Below, in pieces: positions 24,332 through 33,762 of a stretch of DNA of 64,000 nucleotides (positions within the stretch are counted from its first letter, which is position 1; each line of letters begins with the position of its first letter). The stretch is taken from positions 744,001-808,000 of the forward strand of contig NZ_LT629736.1 of the NCBI RefSeq assembly GCF_900104945.1, read 5' to 3'. The notes under the pieces are model-generated. The model had not been told where the DNA came from, searched no databases, and was given only the letters and a program-made list of their open reading frames with translations. The position numbers were made by a program, and so were the translations under genes. The stretch is from Halopseudomonas xinjiangensis (GTDB lineage Bacteria; Pseudomonadota; Gammaproteobacteria; Pseudomonadales; Pseudomonadaceae).

Positions 24332-25351
24332 TTAATCCCCATACCCCTGCGGATTCTGCGACTGCCAGCGCCACGCATCAGCACACATGGCCCCCACGCC
24401 CAGCTCAGCGCGCCAACCCAGCTCCTGCTCGGCCAGCGACGCATCGGCATAACACAGCGCAACATCCCCAGGCCTGCGGTCCACCAGCTTGTAGGCAACG
24501 GGTTTGCCGGCTGCCTTCTCGAAAGCCTTGACCATATCCAGCACCGAATAACCGACACCGGTGCCCAGATTGAACGCTTGAATGCCCGGCTTACGCTCGA
24601 CCCATTCCAGCGCCTTGACGTGACCGGCAGCCAGATCTACCACGTGGATGTAATCGCGCACGCCCGTGCCGTCATGCGTCGGGTAATCGCTGCCGAACAC
24701 GTTCAAGTGTTCGCGACGGCCGACTGCCACCTGGGCGACGTAGGGCATCAGATTATTAGGAATGTCGGAAGGGTCTTCGCCGATCAAGCCACTTTCATGC
24801 GCCCCAACCGGATTGAAGTAACGCAGCAGGGCGATGTTCCAGTCGCTGTCGGCCACGTACAGATCGCCCAGCATCTCCTCGATCATCAGCTTCGAGCGAC
24901 CATAAGGATTGGTCGCGGACAGCGGAAAATCCTCGCGAATCGGCACACTGACCGGGTCGCCATATACCGTGGCTGACGAGCTGAATACCATGTTCTTCAC
25001 GCCGGCACGCTGCATGGCCTGGCACAGCACCACGGTGCCACTGACGTTGTTGTGGTAATAGCGCAGCGGCTGCGCAACGGATTCGCCAACAGCCTTGAGC
25101 CCGGCAAAGTGAATCACCGCCTGGATCACATGTTCGCTGAACAAACGGTCGAGCACTGCTGCGTCGTTGATGTCGCCCTGCACAAAGGTCACCGGCCGAC
25201 CGGCCAGTTGCTCGACGCGGCGCAGCGCCTCGGGCGAGCTGTTGCTCAGGTTGTCGATCACCACCACCTGGTAACCGGCCTCGAGCAGCTTGATGCAGGT
25301 GTGGGTGCCAATGTAGCCGGCGCCCCCGGTGACCAGTATTGATTTATTCAT
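24332..25351 (-). CDS. galE: UDP-glucose 4-epimerase
   Basis: 339 residues with the NAD-binding [19 protein letters not shown], substrate-specificity residues [13 protein letters not shown], the SDR catalytic Y-x3-K in [12 protein letters not shown], and SSSATVYGD. Length and motifs match GalE, which interconverts UDP-glucose and UDP-galactose (or the HexNAc pair). It is the last gene of the Wzx/Wzy cluster, 40 bases after the initiating transferase, and supplies a nucleotide sugar for the repeat unit. Confidence 0.93.
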   Translation of the reverse strand: MNKSILVTGGAGYIGTHTCIKLLEAGYQVVVIDNLSNSSPEALRRVEQLAGRPVTFVQGDINDAAVLDRLFSEHVIQAVIHFAGLKAVGESVAQPLRYYHNNVSGTVVLCQAMQRAGVKNMVFSSSATVYGDPVSVPIREDFPLSATNPYGRSKLMIEEMLGDLYVADSDWNIALLRYFNPVGAHESGLIGEDPSDIPNNLMPYVAQVAVGRREHLNVFGSDYPTHDGTGVRDYIHVVDLAAGHVKALEWVERKPGIQAFNLGTGVGYSVLDMVKAFEKAAGKPVAYKLVDRRPGDVALCYADASLAEQELGWRAELGVGAMCADAWRWQSQNPQGYGD

Positions 25352-25391
25352 GTAGTCGTTTGGATCCGTTTGTTTGCAATGACGCTTTGCG

Positions 25392-26807
25392 TCAGTAGGC
25401 GTTCTTGTCGACGAAGCCCTTGAATACCGTCATGAACACGATCTTGAGATCCAGCCACAGTGACCAGTGCCGGATGTAGTCCAGATCGCACTCGACGCGC
25501 TTGGCCATCTTGTCCAGCGTATCGGTCTCGCCACGCCAGCCGTTGACCTGCGCCCAACCGGTGATCCCCGGCTTGACCTTGTGACGCAGCATATAGCCGC
25601 TGATCAAGGTGCGATATTCCTCGTTGTGCGCTACCGCATGCGGGCGCGGACCAACGATAGACATGTCGCCCAGCAGAACGTTTATGAATTGCGGCAACTC
25701 ATCCAGCGAGGTTCGGCGGAGGAAGGCACCGAACGGCGTGATACGCGCATCGCCCCGGGTAGCCTGCACGACATTGGCGCCGTTTTCCATTACACGCATG
25801 CTCCGAAACTTCCATACCGAGATCGGCTTGCCATCGATACCGTAGCGTTGTTGGCGAAAGAGAGCCGGGCCAGGGGAGGTCAGCTTCACGCCGAGCCCGA
25901 TCAGCAGCATGGGCACCGAGATCAGCGCCAGGATCACCGAGGCAAGCACGATATCTTCCATGCGCTTGATTACTCGGCTCGCGCCATCCATCGGCGTATC
26001 GAAAATGCTGATGCTCGGCAACCCGTTGATGCTCTCGCTACGTGCGTGCAGCAGATCAAACACGAACACGTCAGGGATCAGGTAGACCGACGCGGTGGTG
26101 TCGCTCAGCGCGTCTACCAGCCACTTGATCTTCAGCTCCGCGCGCATGGGCAAGGTGATGTAGACCTTGTCTATTCTCCCCTCACGCGCCTCGGCAATCA
26201 GATTGGCCATGTTGCCATTGATCGGCAGGCGAACGCTGGTGCCATCCAGGGAGACCGGCTCCACGGACATGTCATCATAGAAGCCGAGGAGGTCCAATCC
26301 CATCCAGGGTGCGTTCATGATGGTGTTGGCCAGACGCTGGCCCAGCGGGCCAGCACCGGCAATGGCGACAGACCGGGTATTGATTCCCCGGCTGCGCAGA
26401 CGCCTCACTACCACCCGCAACACCACACGGTGGGACGCCAGGCCGGCAAGAGCCAGGCCGAACCATAGCAGGCCATCCGTGTTGGGCAGGGTGCGAGAGG
26501 GCAGCAGAAAGTAATCCACCGCGAACACCGCGGCAAACGCCGTTGCCCAGCTACTGGCTACCTTGCGCAATTCAAGCAGGCTGTGTTCGCCCCGCCAGGA
26601 GCCATACAGCTGGCTGAAGTCACTGATCAGATAGAACAGGAACAGGCTAGCGGTTACGCACAGAATGTATTCCGTTTGCAGCGGCGTGTCGTTCCAGTGC
26701 AGCGTCCCAAAAAACGCCGCAGCGATAACCAGCAGATCCAGCCAGCGATGCATTAACGACAGCATGGACTCCCGCGAGTGGAGAATCCCTTTTTGGTATT
26801 TAGGCAT
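25392..26807 (-). CDS. wcaJ: Undecaprenyl-phosphate glucose phosphotransferase (WcaJ/PslA type)
   Basis: 471 residues: four N-terminal membrane spans, a CoA-binding-like Rossmann region ([19 protein letters not shown]), a fifth membrane segment near residues 285-310 and a C-terminal bacterial sugar transferase domain. The last has [39 protein letters not shown] and [15 protein letters not shown]. Such polyisoprenyl-phosphate hexose-1-phosphate transferases move sugar-1-phosphate, usually glucose, onto undecaprenyl phosphate and start the repeat unit. A start 14 codons later is possible. It lies between ugd and galE in the exopolysaccharide operon. Confidence 0.9.
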   Translation of the reverse strand: MPKYQKGILHSRESMLSLMHRWLDLLVIAAAFFGTLHWNDTPLQTEYILCVTASLFLFYLISDFSQLYGSWRGEHSLLELRKVASSWATAFAAVFAVDYFLLPSRTLPNTDGLLWFGLALAGLASHRVVLRVVVRRLRSRGINTRSVAIAGAGPLGQRLANTIMNAPWMGLDLLGFYDDMSVEPVSLDGTSVRLPINGNMANLIAEAREGRIDKVYITLPMRAELKIKWLVDALSDTTASVYLIPDVFVFDLLHARSESINGLPSISIFDTPMDGASRVIKRMEDIVLASVILALISVPMLLIGLGVKLTSPGPALFRQQRYGIDGKPISVWKFRSMRVMENGANVVQATRGDARITPFGAFLRRTSLDELPQFINVLLGDMSIVGPRPHAVAHNEEYRTLISGYMLRHKVKPGITGWAQVNGWRGETDTLDKMAKRVECDLDYIRHWSLWLDLKIVFMTVFKGFVDKNAY

Positions 26808-26852
26808 GAGCGTTCAAACAGTCCTCGGGCTGTTCAGGGTTGATACCCGTGG

Positions 26853-28196
26853 TTAGAACTCGGGGCGAACTGACTTGCCGCGGCCGATGCCGTAATAGTC
26901 GAAGCCCTGAGCTTCCATGCGCTGGGGGTCATACAGGTTCCGCCCGTCAAAGATGACGGGGGTGCTCAGCGCGGCGCGAACGTACTCGAAATCCGGAGCC
27001 TTGAAATCGCGCCATTCGGTGACCACCACGAGCGCATCAGCACCGGAAAGCGCCGCTTCCTTTGTGCCCATGAGTCGCAGGTCTCTACGATGACCATAGA
27101 TGCGTTGGGTTTCTTCCATTGCCTCGGGATCGAACGCCTGCACCACCGCGCCGTGCTGCCATAGCAGCTCCATCAGCACGCGGCTGGAAGCGGCGCGCAT
27201 GTCGTCAGTATTCGGTTTGAAGGACAGGCCCCAGACGGCAAAGGTCTTGCCCGTGACGTCACCATTGAAGTGATGGCTGATCTGCTCGAACAGGCGCGAC
27301 TTCTGCCGCTCGTTCACCGCCTCGACAGCAGTGAGCAGCTGCGCCTCGTATCCGACCTGGCGAGCTGTTCGCTCCAGTGCCTGAACATCCTTGGGAAAGC
27401 ACGAACCGCCATACCCGCAACCGGCATAGATGAAGTGATAGCCAATGCGCGGGTCGGAGCCTATGCCGTGACGCACTGCCTCGATATCCGCCCCCAGCCG
27501 CTCGGCCAGGTTGGCCATTTCGTTCATGAAGGAAATCTTGGTCGCCAGCAGGCAGTTGGCCGCGTACTTGGTCAGCTCGGCGCTGCGCACGTCCATGATG
27601 ATGACTTTTTCATGGTTGCGATTGAACGGCTCGTACAGCTCGCGCAGGCGCGCCTCGACGTGGTCGCTATCGGTGCCGATGATGATACGGTCCGGCCGAA
27701 CGCAGTCGGCGACCGCCGATCCTTCCTTCAGAAATTCGGGATTCGATGCCACATCGAAGGCAATGTCCACCCGCCTGTCGGCCAGCACTTCGGCCATTCG
27801 AGCGTGGACGCGGTCCGCGGTCCCGACCGGAACGGTCGATTTGTTCACGACGATTTTCCCCGAGTCCATATAACGTGCAATGGTCTCGGCAACGGCAAGC
27901 ACGTATTTCAGGTCGGCGCTGCCGTCCTCGTCGGGCGGAGTGCCCACCGCGATGAACTGGATCTCGCCAAAGCCGACGCCGGTAGCGGCATCGGTGGCGA
28001 AGCTAAGCCGACCAGCCGCATGATTCTTTTCGACCAGATCGGTCAGCCCCGGCTCGTAGATAGGGATGATGCCCTTGATGAGGTTATCGATCTTTGCTGC
28101 GTCAACATCTACACAGCAGACCTGATGGCCCGCATCGGCGAGCACGGCAGCCTGGACAAGGCCTACATAGCCAATCCCAAAAACGGTGATCTTCAT
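26853..28196 (-). CDS. ugd: UDP-glucose 6-dehydrogenase (catalytic residues intact)
   Basis: 447 residues with NAD-binding [11 protein letters not shown], the NPEFLKEG loop, catalytic-site Lys in [10 protein letters not shown], and the thiohemiacetal Cys266 in [12 protein letters not shown]. These are the hallmarks of the UDP-glucose/GDP-mannose dehydrogenase family that oxidises UDP-glucose to UDP-glucuronate. The ATG overlaps the end of the upstream GT2 gene (ATGA). With galE and the WcaJ-type transferase next to it, it probably supplies glucuronic acid to the exopolysaccharide. A divergent homologue lacking the cysteine is at 59539-60837. Confidence 0.92.
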   Translation of the reverse strand: MKITVFGIGYVGLVQAAVLADAGHQVCCVDVDAAKIDNLIKGIIPIYEPGLTDLVEKNHAAGRLSFATDAATGVGFGEIQFIAVGTPPDEDGSADLKYVLAVAETIARYMDSGKIVVNKSTVPVGTADRVHARMAEVLADRRVDIAFDVASNPEFLKEGSAVADCVRPDRIIIGTDSDHVEARLRELYEPFNRNHEKVIIMDVRSAELTKYAANCLLATKISFMNEMANLAERLGADIEAVRHGIGSDPRIGYHFIYAGCGYGGSCFPKDVQALERTARQVGYEAQLLTAVEAVNERQKSRLFEQISHHFNGDVTGKTFAVWGLSFKPNTDDMRAASSRVLMELLWQHGAVVQAFDPEAMEETQRIYGHRRDLRLMGTKEAALSGADALVVVTEWRDFKAPDFEYVRAALSTPVIFDGRNLYDPQRMEAQGFDYYGIGRGKSVRPEF

Positions 28197-29056
28197 TGCA
28201 CCACGTCCTTATTGGCTGCGCCGATAAAACGTACTCGACGGTACGCCGCTTTAGCTATCGTGAGCGGATTCGCCTCGCGGCGCGCGAGGTACGAGGCGGA
28301 CGAGCTGAGCCAAGTGGCCCACGGATAGTGCCGAGTACTACCACCCTGTGTCATGAATGATGCGTATCTGAGTTCGTCGTCGGTGCACCGGAGGTCGGCT
28401 GACCGCTGCAGCTTTTCCATCCAAGGTGACGATCGATCAGGAGCAAAAGTACGCGATAAGGAAAACCGGTCCGATCGATCGAATTCCGACAGACCTTCGA
28501 TCTTCTGAGCGTGGCTATAGCTGCTCAAATACGTTAGCACCAAATCCCAGTCTTGATGCTTCGGTAGCGATTCGTCGAAGAAACGTAAGTTACAGCGAGT
28601 AAACATCAGACTAGAGGTCTGACAAATATGCGGATGCGATTTGAATACGGCGCTAAAAAAAAGCTCGCGTGTCAACGAAGAAGGGTAACAGTACCGGGCG
28701 CCGGAACAAAAAATATCGACGTAGTGCAGAAGCGGGCTTTGCGAATATTGCACATAGTCTGATTCGAAATTTCGAGCCAGAAAGCGGTCGTCACTGTCGA
28801 GCAAATATATTAATTGACCCGACGACGCTCGAATCCCTATATTTCGGGAAATGGCCGCGCCACGCGTGACGGTATTCCGAATAATCAGATCATGAGGACG
28901 AAGAAGCGCGCATTGCAACGGGCGCGACGAGTTGTCATCGACGATGATGATTTCGACTCTGTCCGAACCAGGCTGCAACAGAACAGATTGTACTGCTCTG
29001 TTCAACTGTACCGGCCGATCCTTTGCCGGGATGATAATCGATGCAATCATTCCCAT
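28193..29056 (-). CDS. Glycosyltransferase family 2
   Basis: 287 residues with a GT-A fold start ([22 protein letters not shown]), [10 protein letters not shown] for nucleotide binding, and the metal-binding DSDD in [11 protein letters not shown], followed by [12 protein letters not shown] as the later acidic motif. It adds one sugar to the lipid-linked exopolysaccharide repeat on the cytoplasmic face; donor and acceptor are not predictable. The region is AT-richer than the flanks. It overlaps WecG/TagA by 10 bases and ugd by 4, indicating tight coupling. Confidence 0.82.
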   Translation of the reverse strand: MGMIASIIIPAKDRPVQLNRAVQSVLLQPGSDRVEIIIVDDNSSRPLQCALLRPHDLIIRNTVTRGAAISRNIGIRASSGQLIYLLDSDDRFLARNFESDYVQYSQSPLLHYVDIFCSGARYCYPSSLTRELFFSAVFKSHPHICQTSSLMFTRCNLRFFDESLPKHQDWDLVLTYLSSYSHAQKIEGLSEFDRSDRFSLSRTFAPDRSSPWMEKLQRSADLRCTDDELRYASFMTQGGSTRHYPWATWLSSSASYLARREANPLTIAKAAYRRVRFIGAANKDVVQ

Positions 29057-29802
29057 GTTTTCACCTCTATAGAGACGCGGCCGCGCGAAAGAAGTCGATA
29101 GGTTTTGAACAGATTAAACGGATAATCAGTGAGGTAGCGCTTGATGGTATGCGGTTCTCGGACCATTCGGTAAAAAGCGCGTAGGTTGAGACGATTTATT
29201 ATGCTCGGGTAATAATCGCTCTCACAGGTAGACTCTTGCCGTATGAATCCGCCGCAGGTGAACCCGGTGCCGAAGAAGCCTTGGTCTTGCAACAAGGAAA
29301 GAAACTGCTCCTGCTTACCTGCCCCAAGGCCGGCGACGACGATATCAGGCGATGCAGAAATCGTCTTTTCCAACACTTCGAACAACAAATTCCCGTCCCA
29401 GTAACCATCTCGATGTCCGGAAATTTTTAAATCTGGATATCTCAAGCGAATTTTGGCCACGAACCGGTCAACCTCCGCCGCGGTGCCGCCAATAAAATAT
29501 ATAGACTTGCCGTTCCTGCTTGCGTACTCAAAAACGTCTCTGGCTATCGACGAAAAATCAAAGCTTACGCGGCGTATCGGGTTGCGGGAAAAAAAAGAAA
29601 AAAACTTTGAACAAAGGATTCCGTCGCAGTAGAACGAAAAACGTTCGAGATACTCCGTGTTACCAAGTACCTGAGCGATCGACGAGAAATTTACAAAGGA
29701 AATCAGCTTCCCTTGTCCTGAAAAAAGTAGCTCAGAGTGGTTTGATGCTAAGCGCAGCGGCGGGGGGACATGGCCTGGTAATGACGAGACTTTGCGTTCC
29801 AT
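29047..29802 (-). CDS. WecG/TagA/CpsF-family glycosyltransferase
   Basis: 251 residues carrying the family marks CDGILCSKFF, the Rossmann-like SIYFIGGTAAEVDRF, VVAGLGAGKQEQFL and the C-terminal RLNLRAFYRMVREPHTIKRY. The usual 'PxxP.KQE' and 'GVGaaFD' strings are here modified (AGLGAGKQEQ; TCGGFIRQES). Members transfer ManNAcA or another sugar to undecaprenyl-linked intermediates. The ATG follows GAGG, although the frame overlaps the end of the polymerase gene by 71 bases. Donor identity is unknown. Confidence 0.8.
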   Translation of the reverse strand: MERKVSSLPGHVPPPLRLASNHSELLFSGQGKLISFVNFSSIAQVLGNTEYLERFSFYCDGILCSKFFSFFSRNPIRRVSFDFSSIARDVFEYASRNGKSIYFIGGTAAEVDRFVAKIRLRYPDLKISGHRDGYWDGNLLFEVLEKTISASPDIVVAGLGAGKQEQFLSLLQDQGFFGTGFTCGGFIRQESTCESDYYPSIINRLNLRAFYRMVREPHTIKRYLTDYPFNLFKTYRLLSRGRVSIEVKTWE

Positions 29803-31024
29803 GCGTTTCCTCGGTGTGGTTCCTAAATTTTAAAGAATTGGAGCTAAACAAAATAATCGAAAAAAATAATATTGATGAGAAATTATTGTGGTTGTAAATA
29901 GAAAATACGAAGACCGCTGATATTGAAATGGTGAAAAACACGGCGAGCGCCGGAATAGTGTCCGAGGCGCTTGTTTTTGCAAATCCGTAAAGCTTTCTTA
30001 GAGTAAAGAGCGTGGTGAGAGCCAAAATGGCTAGGGTTAGCCCGCCCAGGTCGACCAGCACCTGAATGTACGAGTTATGAAAGTGCGGAACGTCGTAGTT
30101 TGCGAACTGTGGTATATAGCGGAGCAGGTCGCGGGAATGTTCTGAGCTCAAGTACGCTTGATATCCCCACCCCAATAAAAGATTTTCTTCTGCAGCCTTC
30201 GTTCCAACGCCCCATAAGAGCGTCCGACCAGTCAAGGTGGGATCTCTCCCTAGAAACTCAAGAATAGGCCCGGAAAGCAACGCAAAACCCGCTGCGCAAG
30301 AAAATAGGATAATAAAAACGAATGCGATGAATGTTGAGGGTCCAATTTGTTGTTTACGAGCCCGAAAGAATAATCCGTAAGAAGCCAAGCCCAACGCACA
30401 AAGAGCCAGAGCTGATGACGAACCCGTCAATAGTACAAAGATAATGTGGAACGCCACGGCCGTCGTCCGAAGGGCCTGTCGCTCGATTTTCAATGATAGA
30501 ATCGCGCCGAGAGCAGCGTAAAAGCCAGCCGTGATTTTATGATTAAAAAAGCCGCGAATTGGATCTGTACCGAGCATCGTGTCACGCTGGTGGATGTCGA
30601 CGTAGCGAACCGTGTCGAAGCCGAAGGTGCTGAATATAAGACTCAACCCAATCATGATAGCTATTGTGTTGCGTGTAATGTTCAGGAGTTCCGCGAATGT
30701 AAAGCGTGCCCGAAGGTACATGCAGAATGCTAGGTTGCAAAAAAAAGCGATCGAATAATTTAGGGATGTACCAACGTCCACGCTCCAAAGCGATGAGATA
30801 ATCGGGGTCAACGCCAGGTAAAAACACAGGGCGTCAGCCCGGTAGATCGTCGGCTTCAGAGTCAGCAGGCGGGTAATCGTCACGACATAAAGAACTAGCC
30901 ATGAGATGAGAAAAAGGTTGTCATTTCTAGCTTCGGTTTCGTTTCCGAAAATCAGATTTGCGAAAAGGCCCATTGAGGCGGCTAGGTAAAGTGAAGCTAT
31001 TGCTCGATCAAACTTTCGTAGCAT
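29732..31024 (-). CDS. wzy: O-antigen ligase/polymerase-like protein (candidate Wzy)
   Basis: 430 residues, about eleven hydrophobic spans and a large periplasmic loop containing GRTLLWGVGTKAAEENLLLGWGYQAYL...VPHFHNSYIQVLVDLG, the Wzy_C/WaaL-type O-antigen ligase signature with the conserved H-N-x-Y/F. In a cluster that has Wzx, Wzc and Wza but no other polymerase candidate, it is most likely the Wzy that polymerises the exopolysaccharide repeat unit at the periplasmic face. A ligase role cannot be excluded by sequence alone. Confidence 0.82.
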   Translation of the reverse strand: MLRKFDRAIASLYLAASMGLFANLIFGNETEARNDNLFLISWLVLYVVTITRLLTLKPTIYRADALCFYLALTPIISSLWSVDVGTSLNYSIAFFCNLAFCMYLRARFTFAELLNITRNTIAIMIGLSLIFSTFGFDTVRYVDIHQRDTMLGTDPIRGFFNHKITAGFYAALGAILSLKIERQALRTTAVAFHIIFVLLTGSSSALALCALGLASYGLFFRARKQQIGPSTFIAFVFIILFSCAAGFALLSGPILEFLGRDPTLTGRTLLWGVGTKAAEENLLLGWGYQAYLSSEHSRDLLRYIPQFANYDVPHFHNSYIQVLVDLGGLTLAILALTTLFTLRKLYGFAKTSASDTIPALAVFFTISISAVFVFSIYNHNNFSSILFFSIILFSSNSLKFRNHTEETHGTQSLVITRPCPPAAALSIKPL

Positions 31025-31039
31025 CTATATGTCTGCGCG

Positions 31040-32152
31040 TTAGCTTTGTGAAAGATACGCTAGGGCATCTGATATTAGCTGAGAGTTTCGTTGATAAGCT
31101 GTAGTTAGTGCGGACCTGATTTGGGCCTCCTGGTTGGAGATTCCCTCAAGATGCTGATCGAGAGGTTTCTCGTCGCTTAAATCGAATATCAAATAACTTA
31201 AGCCGAGGTCTTCAAATATTCCAGCGATCTTAGTTTGCTTGGCTCGATCGATTACTGGAACGGGAATTGACCCCTGCGCCGCTGCGAACAATAGAACGTG
31301 GAGCCTGTTGCTCAGCGTGACTGTGCTTACGTTATAAATTGCGAATATCTCATCAGCATTGCTCCCGTTGAAGCCTACATGGATCTCCGCATTGCACCGG
31401 GAGCTAAGATCGTGGTTGAAGGCATGGTCTCTTTCTACCTGTGTAACGACAGCCAAACGACTGTGCTGGCTGAGCAGTTCCATTGCGCTAAGAGCGGTGG
31501 CGGGATGCTCGCCTTCAAGATGCATATCCCGAAAGCTCAGGCAGTAACCATATCTGGCGAGCCCGGGCTGACGCGATGTCAATAGAAAGGCCATATCCGG
31601 GCAAAAGCTTGAGGGCAGTCCTTTGGCTCGGCAATATGTCATCGAATAACTTTCTCGTACGGTGTAGAGAGCATGTAAAGATGCTTGGAGCTTCTCTAGC
31701 ATCGTTTCCACAGTGGTTCGGAAAGGCCCTATCGACGCGCCAACTCTTACCATTCGAACGCCTGCACACCGCATTCCCAAAAAAGAGACCGTGCGCACGA
31801 GTGTTTTCTTTAAGCCTTCTTCATCTCCGAAAAAGTGCCCGGGTTTCTGGAAGAAATAAGTGCGATTGCGTCGGATGCTTCTGTATATCATCGCTGAAAC
31901 GAAAGAAAAGTGTCCGGAGTCTACTACGAAGCACTCGGTTTTACGGATGGCCTCAATGTAATGCGGTGGACAGTTTCTCACGTTTACCGTTACGTTAAAC
32001 AATTTGGCGCACTGTTCAATTAGAAGCAGATTTATAACGATGTCGCCGAGGTTTTCATTTTGAGTGTTTGCAACGTAGTAAAGAGAAGGTTTCTCGCGCA
32101 CAGGGGGCGTCGGCTGGTTTGAAGGCGCTGTTTCCATGTGACGTAAGATCAT
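31040..32152 (-). CDS. Polysaccharide pyruvyl transferase family protein
   Basis: 370 residues with the PF04230-like features YYVANTQNENLGDIVINLLLIEQ at the N-terminus, SIGPF in the middle, CLSFRDMHLEG, and SNRLHVLLFAAAQGSIPVPVI near the C-terminus. Family members put pyruvate ketals on sugars of exopolysaccharides, using phosphoenolpyruvate; some act on other substrates. A start at 32137 is also possible; neither start has a clear ribosome site. The 210 bases to wzx hold no gene that I can support. Pyruvylation would add negative charge to the polymer, along with glucuronate. Confidence 0.8.
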   Translation of the reverse strand: MILRHMETAPSNQPTPPVREKPSLYYVANTQNENLGDIVINLLLIEQCAKLFNVTVNVRNCPPHYIEAIRKTECFVVDSGHFSFVSAMIYRSIRRNRTYFFQKPGHFFGDEEGLKKTLVRTVSFLGMRCAGVRMVRVGASIGPFRTTVETMLEKLQASLHALYTVRESYSMTYCRAKGLPSSFCPDMAFLLTSRQPGLARYGYCLSFRDMHLEGEHPATALSAMELLSQHSRLAVVTQVERDHAFNHDLSSRCNAEIHVGFNGSNADEIFAIYNVSTVTLSNRLHVLLFAAAQGSIPVPVIDRAKQTKIAGIFEDLGLSYLIFDLSDEKPLDQHLEGISNQEAQIRSALTTAYQRNSQLISDALAYLSQS

Positions 32153-32362
32153 TTCTAGTTACCGCTGAGATGTTGGTGGTTGTCAGTACGACTAATTTTT
32201 CCGGATCACTGATTTTTGGCTTCGTTAGCCAGGCAACGTCAGGCAAGTTAGGATGCACTCTATCTTACAGGTGCAGGGGCTTCGGCCGCTCTCAAAATAT
32301 AAGACGCATTCCGCAACGATCAGCCGAAAATGTCAGCTCGCCTGCTTTCGACAATGCGGTCG

Positions 32363-33712
32363 TTATCGAATTCGTTGAGACATCTGAGACTTCAAGCCCT
32401 TAATAACATCTTTCGACGGGATTTCGGATGTCCCCAGTAGGCCAACTATTGAAACGTTTACCGATTTCTGTGTAGCTAGCGTCCAGACTGCTAGGACATT
32501 CCAAGCAGTCTTCGAGACAATGAACGACATCGCTGCTCCTTCAAGCCCAAAGTTTGTGTAGCTTAAAGGTAGAGCTAGCAAGCACAAAGCTAGCGCTCCA
32601 CCTTGGTAGAAGACCTGCAACCAATGCAGGCCAGCTATTTGCATCGCGAGGCCGGTTGGACCGGTCAGGGCGTTGATCGCTACTCCTAGGCTTAGCAGTC
32701 GAAGAATCGGACCGTACTCAACATATTCGCTACTAAATAAACACAAGACAGGCTCTGCAAAAATAGCGAGTATGCCGCAGACGGCTAAAACCGGGATCAG
32801 TTGTACCAGTATTAAGAAGTTGCATATGCCTTGGAACTCGCGGTGTTGGCCTCCCGCTATCGCTTTCGACAATCGGTTTGCGGAGATCAGCGTAGTCGCG
32901 ATCATGAACATGTTTATGACGTCTACGGTACGCATCGACGCAAAGAACGCGCCGGTCTCCGTCTCCGTGGCGACCACCGCGAGTATGACAGTAAAAAGGT
33001 ATGTGTCGGATCCGGCTATAACGGCGATTATGCTCATGCCAAAACTCGTATCAAGCCACCGCTTAATCCGGATCTTCACACCGTTCCTCAACGCACGAAC
33101 GGTTTTCCATACCATATGAACGTGAGATAGCGCGATGACGCAAAGCGGCGCGACTAAAACGCCTAGTGCGATAGTTAATTCCGATTCCGCTTCGGAGAGC
33201 AGTAAGTATGTGATTGCGCCTCCGGCCAAAAGGCGCCAAAGAACATCGCGGGAGAAAATCGCGTAAAGTACTTTGTCCTGCGCCCGCAATGCACCGATCG
33301 TCGATTGAGTGACGGCATACAGAAAGGACAGACTCGAAAGCAACACGAGATCTACCGTTTTCAATGGTAGATCGACATGAGCGGCGGCGGCTATTCCTGC
33401 GGCGAGAGCGAAAGCGCTGCCGACCGTGAGCGTAACAATTGCGGAAAACAGGTAGATACCTTTCTCATACTCCACATTAGCGCCTCTGCGAGCGACGGCG
33501 GTCTCTTTCACTATGAACACCTGCTGGCCGAACGACCCAGCCAGACCAGCTACCATAGCAATGCTGAATAACACGCTGAATGTCCCGAACAAACCTGGGC
33601 CCAGGTAACGTGCTAAGCCAACAAAAAGTATGTAGGAGGTGGCGCCTGCAGCGATTTTTATAGCGAAAGCTGCTGCCATTTGACCCAGGTTCGTCCGAGT
33701 AATTTTCAGCAT
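32363..33712 (-). CDS. wzx: Oligosaccharide flippase (candidate Wzx, MOP superfamily)
   Basis: 449 residues with about twelve membrane helices, in the pattern of polysaccharide transport proteins: LGQMAAAFAIKIAAGATSYILFVGLARYLG...FGTFSVLF at the start and GVAINALTGPTGLAMQIAGLHW toward the end. Wzx proteins flip the completed undecaprenyl-linked repeat across the inner membrane. It is the first gene after wzc and is followed by the pyruvyl transferase and Wzy, a normal order for a Wzx/Wzy cluster. Confidence 0.87.
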   Translation of the reverse strand: MLKITRTNLGQMAAAFAIKIAAGATSYILFVGLARYLGPGLFGTFSVLFSIAMVAGLAGSFGQQVFIVKETAVARRGANVEYEKGIYLFSAIVTLTVGSAFALAAGIAAAAHVDLPLKTVDLVLLSSLSFLYAVTQSTIGALRAQDKVLYAIFSRDVLWRLLAGGAITYLLLSEAESELTIALGVLVAPLCVIALSHVHMVWKTVRALRNGVKIRIKRWLDTSFGMSIIAVIAGSDTYLFTVILAVVATETETGAFFASMRTVDVINMFMIATTLISANRLSKAIAGGQHREFQGICNFLILVQLIPVLAVCGILAIFAEPVLCLFSSEYVEYGPILRLLSLGVAINALTGPTGLAMQIAGLHWLQVFYQGGALALCLLALPLSYTNFGLEGAAMSFIVSKTAWNVLAVWTLATQKSVNVSIVGLLGTSEIPSKDVIKGLKSQMSQRIR

Positions 33713-33762
33713 ATTAGTCTTCTGACCCCTGCAGGATGCTCGTTCGCCGCTGAAACGTAGCG

